8,547 bases of DNA, from the NCBI GenBank assembly GCA_017480395.1, contig JAFVAS010000142.1, forward strand, positions 1 to 8,547, in the 5' to 3' direction. Numbering within the stretch: position 1 is the stretch's first letter; every line of letters begins with the position of its first letter. The translations under genes were made by a program, and so were the position numbers. Of the stretch, positions 5,228 through 8,547 are shown piece after piece. Origin of the DNA: Oscillospiraceae bacterium. Lineage in GTDB: Bacteria; Bacillota; Clostridia; Oscillospirales; Oscillospiraceae. The notes below the pieces were generated by a model. That model was not told the origin of the DNA. It did no database searches and saw nothing but the letters and a program-made list of their open reading frames with translations.

Positions 5228-6736
5228 ATGAAAAAATATGCAATCGGACTGGATAACGGCGGCACCATGACCAAGGCGGCGCTGTTCGATCTGGAGGGGC
5301 GGGAGCTGTGCGTTTCCTCCCGCAAGACGCCGGTATTTGCCCCCAAGCCGGGGTACAGCGAGCGGGACATGGAGGCGGTGTGGCAGGCCAACTGCGCCTG
5401 CGTCCGGGAGGTGCTGGAGCGCTCCGGCATCGCGCCGGAGGCGGTCATCGGCCTGGCCGTCTGCGGCCACGGCAAGGGGCTCTACCTCTGGGGGAGGGAC
5501 GGAAGACCCGCCTGCCCCGGCATCGGCTCCACCGACAACCGGGCCTGGCGGGTGGTGGAGCGGTGGTACGCCGACGGCACCCACGATCGGCTCTACCCCC
5601 AGCTGTGCCAGCAGCTCCTGGCCTGCCAGCAGGCGGCGCTGCTGCGCTGGATGAAGGAGAACGATCCGGGGATCTATCGGAACATACAATATGTGTTCTC
5701 CGTCAAGGACTATGTCCGCTTCCGGCTGACCGGGGAGGCATACAGCGAGGCCACCGACGTCTCCGGCTCCGGCCTGATGGATGTAAAGAACGGCCGCTTT
5801 GACCCTGCGCTGCTGGAGGCGCTGGGCATCGGCGAGGTGTTTGACGCCCTGCCGCCCCTGGTATATTCCAGCCAGCGGTGCGGCGCGGTGACCGACGAGG
5901 CGGCGGCGCTGACCGGGCTGCTGCCGGGAACGCCGGTGGCGGGGGGCATGTTCGACGTGGACGCCTGCGCCATCGCCAGCGCCGTCACCCGGCCGGGCCA
6001 GATCTGCACCATCACCGGCACCTGGAGCATCAACGAGTTCATCTCCGACCACCCCATTACGGGAACCGCCATCGCCATGAACTCCCTCTACGCCATTCCG
6101 GGCTACTATCTGCTGGAGGAGAGCAGCGCCACCAGCGCGGGGAATCTGGACTGGGCCATTCAGAACTGCATCGACCCACGCGGGCTCACCGGCGCGGCGC
6201 TCTATGACGAGCTGGGCCGCATGGTGGAGCGCGTCCCGCCGGAGGACAGCGAGGTCTACTACCTGCCCTTCCTCTACGGCAGCAACGCCCACCCCCTGGC
6301 CAAGGCCAGCTTTGTGGGCATGACCAGCTATCACACCGCCGCCCATCTGGTGCGGGCGGTGTTTGAGGGGGTGGCCTTCTCCCACAAGACCCACATCGAC
6401 CGCCTGCTCTCCGTGGCCGAGCCGCCCCGGAGCATCCGTATGGCCGGGGGCGCGGCCAACTCCCGCGTCTGGGTGCAGATGTTCGCCGACGTGCTGGGCT
6501 GTCCCATCGAGACGGTCAACGGCGTGTCGGAGCTGGGGGCGCTGGGCTGCGCCATGGCCGCCTGCGTCGCGGCGGGGGTATTCCCCGACTATGGGGCGGC
6601 GGCGCAGCGGATGGTGCGCATCAACCCGCCCGTCGATCCGGACGGGGCCCGCCATGAGATCTACCGCAAAAAATTCGAGAACTATTCCGCCATCTCCGCC
6701 GCGCTGGATACGGTGTGGGATCGGTTCACCGTATAA
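5228..6736 (+). CDS. FGGY-family carbohydrate kinase, L-xylulokinase (LyxK)-like
   Basis: A 502-residue FGGY kinase that would phosphorylate a keto-sugar or related substrate with ATP in the cytoplasm. It has the actin-like N-terminal phosphate-1 motif LDNGGTMTKAALFD (8-21), PGYSERDMEAVW (41-52), the CGHGKGLYLW region (79-88), the catalytic aspartate in GGMFDVDA (239-246; D243 is the likely base), the phosphate-2 motif TGTWSINE (263-270), and the adenosine motif AGGAANSRVW (406-415). The overall pattern, including ATSAGNLDW (301-309) and LPFLYGSNA (346-354), resembles E. coli LyxK more than xylulokinase XylB or glycerol kinase. Full FGGY length, no missing key residue. GGAGAGAGG (5211-5219) sets ATG 5228; the same frame is open upstream from 4430, but that stretch lies antisense to the protease gene. 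The dehydrogenase gene follows 33 bases on. Exact substrate (L-xylulose, 3-keto-L-gulonate or another) is not decidable here. Confidence 0.9.
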   Translation: MKKYAIGLDNGGTMTKAALFDLEGRELCVSSRKTPVFAPKPGYSERDMEAVWQANCACVREVLERSGIAPEAVIGLAVCGHGKGLYLWGRDGRPACPGIGSTDNRAWRVVERWYADGTHDRLYPQLCQQLLACQQAALLRWMKENDPGIYRNIQYVFSVKDYVRFRLTGEAYSEATDVSGSGLMDVKNGRFDPALLEALGIGEVFDALPPLVYSSQRCGAVTDEAAALTGLLPGTPVAGGMFDVDACAIASAVTRPGQICTITGTWSINEFISDHPITGTAIAMNSLYAIPGYYLLEESSATSAGNLDWAIQNCIDPRGLTGAALYDELGRMVERVPPEDSEVYYLPFLYGSNAHPLAKASFVGMTSYHTAAHLVRAVFEGVAFSHKTHIDRLLSVAEPPRSIRMAGGAANSRVWVQMFADVLGCPIETVNGVSELGALGCAMAACVAAGVFPDYGAAAQRMVRINPPVDPDGARHEIYRKKFENYSAISAALDTVWDRFTV

Positions 6737-6769
6737 TTCATATCATCAACTGCTTTGGAGGGAGAGACA

Positions 6770-7768
6770 ATGTACAAATTCGTATCGTTCTTTGGGGATC
6801 GCTCCCCGCTGTTTGAGGAGCTGAATGAAAAGGCCCGCGCCTATGCCCGCACCAAGGGCATCGATTTCGTCTGGGTGCCGCAGAAGCCCTACGATGTGGA
6901 GGATGTCATCGCGCAGCTGAATGACACCGACGCCGCCATGATCGATGTGGAGCCCTATGACGAAAATATCTTCGGACGGATGAATGACCGCTGCAAGCTG
7001 CTGGTGCGCTTTGGCGTGGGCTTTGACAAGGTGAATCTCCCCGACGCCACCGCCCACGGCCTGGCCATCGCCCGCACCACCGGGGCGAACAAGACCGGCG
7101 TGGCGGAGATGGCCCTGATGCAGATGCTGGCGGCGGGCCGTCAGGTGATGCTCAACCGAAAGACCGTGGCGAGCGGCGTGTGGGAGAAGAACATCGGCAC
7201 CGAGCTGATCGGCAAAAAGGTGGGCATTCTGGGCTTTGGCAACATCGGAATTACCCTGGCCCGGCTGCTCCAGGGCTTTGACTGCGAGCTTGTGGCCTAT
7301 GACACCTGCCCCAACGAGGCGGCCGCATCGGCTCTGGGGGTGCGCTTTACCGACCTGGAGGAGATCATCACCACCTGCGATGCCATCAGCATCCACCTGC
7401 CCTACAATGCGGAGACCCATCACCTGTTCGACGCGGCGGTCTTTGACCGCATGAAGTCCAGCGCGATCCTGGTCTGCACCGCCCGGGGCAATATCATCGA
7501 CGAGGACGCCCTCTATTCCGCCCTGAAGGAGGGCAGGATCGCCGGGGCGGGCCTGGATGTCTACGCCCAGGAGCCGCTGGGGGCCGATTCCCCGCTGATC
7601 GGGCTGGACAACATCGTGCTGACGCCCCATGTGGCCAGCCAAACCCATGAATCCCTCTGGAACACCTACAAGAAGGGCGTGGATATCGTCGCGGACTTCT
7701 TTGCGGGCAGCGCGCTGGAGCGGGGCGACCTGCTGAACCCGGAGTATGCCGGGAACCCGCGGCAATAG
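6770..7768 (+). CDS. D-isomer-specific 2-hydroxyacid dehydrogenase
   Basis: A 332-residue NAD(P)-dependent oxidoreductase of the D-2-hydroxyacid dehydrogenase family (D-3-phosphoglycerate, glyoxylate and 2-ketogluconate reductases). The substrate domain contains the RFGVGFDKVNL loop (80-90). The nucleotide domain begins with the dinucleotide motif GFGNIG (155-160), and the second strand ends in AYDTC (176-180), where the Asp suggests NAD preference. The catalytic set is intact: R239 in TARGNIID (237-244), E268 in AQEP, and H287 in LTPHVAS (284-290). There is no C-terminal ACT domain, so it is the short type rather than regulated SerA. GGAGGGAGA (6756-6764) precedes ATG 6770. It is 33 bases behind the FGGY kinase with no terminator between, so both are probably one operon. 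A natural reading is reduction or oxidation of a 2-keto or 2-hydroxy sugar acid linked to the kinase substrate; that is inferred from context. Confidence 0.92.
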   Translation: MYKFVSFFGDRSPLFEELNEKARAYARTKGIDFVWVPQKPYDVEDVIAQLNDTDAAMIDVEPYDENIFGRMNDRCKLLVRFGVGFDKVNLPDATAHGLAIARTTGANKTGVAEMALMQMLAAGRQVMLNRKTVASGVWEKNIGTELIGKKVGILGFGNIGITLARLLQGFDCELVAYDTCPNEAAASALGVRFTDLEEIITTCDAISIHLPYNAETHHLFDAAVFDRMKSSAILVCTARGNIIDEDALYSALKEGRIAGAGLDVYAQEPLGADSPLIGLDNIVLTPHVASQTHESLWNTYKKGVDIVADFFAGSALERGDLLNPEYAGNPRQ

Positions 7769-7771
7769 GGG

Positions 7772-7793
7772 AGCGCCGCCGCCTCCGGGCGCT
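7772..7793 (+). terminator. Weak hairpin after the dehydrogenase gene, possible terminator
   Basis: AGCGCC (7772-7777) pairs with GGCGCT (7788-7793), and flanking AGGGG and CTCCT can extend the stem imperfectly. No T-run follows, so this is not a convincing intrinsic terminator. No better candidate is visible before the next promoter. Confidence 0.3.
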
Positions 7794-7919
7794 GCCTCCT
7801 CCGGCCTGAACAGATTTCATAAAGCGGCGGGGAAATGGGACGCTGAATTGCAGATGTCTCACAAAAATGAGGATTTTCCCGGAAGATTCCGTCTTTTTTC
7901 GCCACAAGGTGCAAAAATA

Positions 7920-7928
7920 TGTTACAAT
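7920..7928 (+). promoter_or_regulatory. Predicted extended -10 promoter of fhs
   Basis: TG at 7920-7921, one base, then TACAAT (7923-7928) make an extended -10 element. The -35 region about 17 bases upstream is poor (no TTGACA-like box), as is common for extended -10 promoters. The leader to the fhs ATG is about 36 bases. The rest of the 203-base gap between the dehydrogenase and fhs holds the weak hairpin at 7772-7793 and A/T-rich sequence, with no recognised gene or riboswitch. Confidence 0.55.
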
Positions 7929-7971
7929 GAAAGAAAGCTCAGATTGCATCGCACAGAAAATGGAGGGCAAT

Positions 7972-8454
7972 ATGGACTACAAAACTGACATTGAAATTGC
8001 ACAGGCCTGCGACATGAAGCCCATCACCGAAATTGCCGCCCTCGCCGGGGTGGATGAGGCGTATCTGGAGCAGTACGGCAAGTATAAGGCCAAGGTGGAT
8101 TACCGCATGCTGAAGGATCTGGCGGACAGGCCGGACGGCAGGCTGATCCTGGTTACGGCCATCACCCCCACCCCCGCCGGGGAGGGCAAGACCACCACCT
8201 CCGTCGGCCTGACCGACGGCCTGCGGAAGATCGGCAAACATGCCGTGGCCGCCCAGCGGGAGCCCTCGCTGGGGCCGGTCTTCGGCATCAAGGGCGGCGC
8301 CGCCGGCGGCGGCTACGCCCAGGTGGTGCCCATGGAGGACATTAACCTCCACTTCACCGGCGACTTCCACGCCTTCGGTGCCGCCAACAACCTGCTGGCG
8401 GCCATGCTGGACAACCATATTCAGCAGGGCAATGCGCTGGACATCGAAGTCTAG
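7972..8454 (+). CDS. fhs: Formate--tetrahydrofolate ligase, N-terminal part ending at an in-frame TAG
   Basis: Formate-tetrahydrofolate ligase makes 10-formyl-THF from formate, THF and ATP in the cytoplasm and feeds purine and one-carbon metabolism or the acetogenic methyl branch. The open part is 160 residues, against roughly 550 for the whole enzyme. It shows the expected N-terminus, the ATP-binding P-loop TPTPAGEGKTTT (65-76), REPSLGPVFGIKGGAAGGGY (96-115), AQVVPMEDINLHFTGD (116-131) and AANNLLAAMLDNH (137-149). The TAG at 8452-8454 falls where family members normally have Arg of an Asp-Pro-Arg segment; sequence beyond it still matches the family. ATG 7972 is preceded by GGAGGG (7962-7967); the same frame is open from 7867 but lacks a ribosome site and covers the promoter. 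It is probably a nonsense-interrupted gene, a base-call or assembly error, or, less likely, a recoded UAG. Confidence 0.85.
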   Translation: MDYKTDIEIAQACDMKPITEIAALAGVDEAYLEQYGKYKAKVDYRMLKDLADRPDGRLILVTAITPTPAGEGKTTTSVGLTDGLRKIGKHAVAAQREPSLGPVFGIKGGAAGGGYAQVVPMEDINLHFTGDFHAFGAANNLLAAMLDNHIQQGNALDIEV

Positions 8455-8547
8455 CGGAGCACCTGGACGCGGGTCGTGGATATGAACTACCGGCAGCTTC
8501 GCAGCATTGTGGACGGCCTGGGCGGCCGGATGCAGGGCATGCCCAGG
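8455..8547 (+). pseudogene. fhs: Continuation of fhs beyond the in-frame TAG (cut by window edge)
   Basis: The same frame after the TAG stays open for 31 codons to the window end and encodes recognisable FTHFS sequence: a STWTRVVDMNYRQLR segment followed by SIVDGLGGR and a GMPR end. The family normally has a Trp-Lys-Arg-Val-x-Asp-Met-Asn-Asp-Arg run and a Gly-Leu-Gly-Gly segment here. Spacing to the upstream part is preserved, so the break is a substitution rather than an insertion or deletion. The remainder of the gene lies outside the window. Confidence 0.75.

Noticed and set aside
5141..6655. Long minus-strand open frame opposite the FGGY kinase
   Set aside because: Same artefact: composition is Gly/Ala/His/Arg-rich without motifs, and the plus strand contains a full-length kinase with all catalytic motifs.
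7769..7971. Possible tetrahydrofolate or other riboswitch ahead of fhs
   Set aside because: I could not find a THF-riboswitch-like core or paired architecture; the predicted promoter leaves only about 36 bases of leader, too short for a known folate riboswitch.

Overview
The window looks like chromosomal DNA from a GC-rich Firmicute of the class Clostridia, probably an Oscillospirales-type gut anaerobe. This is inferred from strong GC bias at third codon positions, A/G-rich Shine-Dalgarno sites, a clostridial-style MurC, and the mix of a Ktr/Trk potassium subunit, an FGGY sugar kinase and formate-tetrahydrofolate ligase. No species can be named from the sequence alone.

Layout. Bases 1-28 are the last codons of a gene that is probably the membrane subunit of a Ktr/Trk potassium transporter. 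It is followed by the complete cytoplasmic regulatory subunit ktrA/trkA (78-734) and, after a short gap, by a small nitroreductase-family flavoprotein (782-1297). A textbook sigma-A promoter (1333-1361) then starts murC (1404-2777), which is closed by two tandem hairpins (2794-2869).

Bases 2998-4361 hold the most unusual part: a two-gene unit ending in a strong intrinsic terminator (4378-4405). The first gene joins an XRE-type helix-turn-helix to a DUF3990-like domain, which I place in the ADP-ribosyltransferase-like fold. The second, almost overlapping, encodes a small charged helical protein of unknown function. The arrangement resembles a toxin-antitoxin or signalling module. A convergent gene on the minus strand (4436-4960) encodes an ImmA/IrrE-type zinc protease with no dedicated repressor beside it. 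Its upstream region carries an 11-bp inverted repeat with one mismatch.

From 5113 a predicted promoter drives a two-gene carbohydrate operon: an L-xylulokinase-like FGGY kinase (5228-6736) and a D-2-hydroxyacid dehydrogenase (6770-7768). These probably act in catabolism of an unusual keto-sugar or sugar acid. After a 203-base gap with an extended -10 promoter, the beginning of fhs (formate-tetrahydrofolate ligase) appears at 7972. Its reading frame is cut by an in-frame TAG at 8452-8454, yet FTHFS-like sequence continues in the same frame to the window edge.
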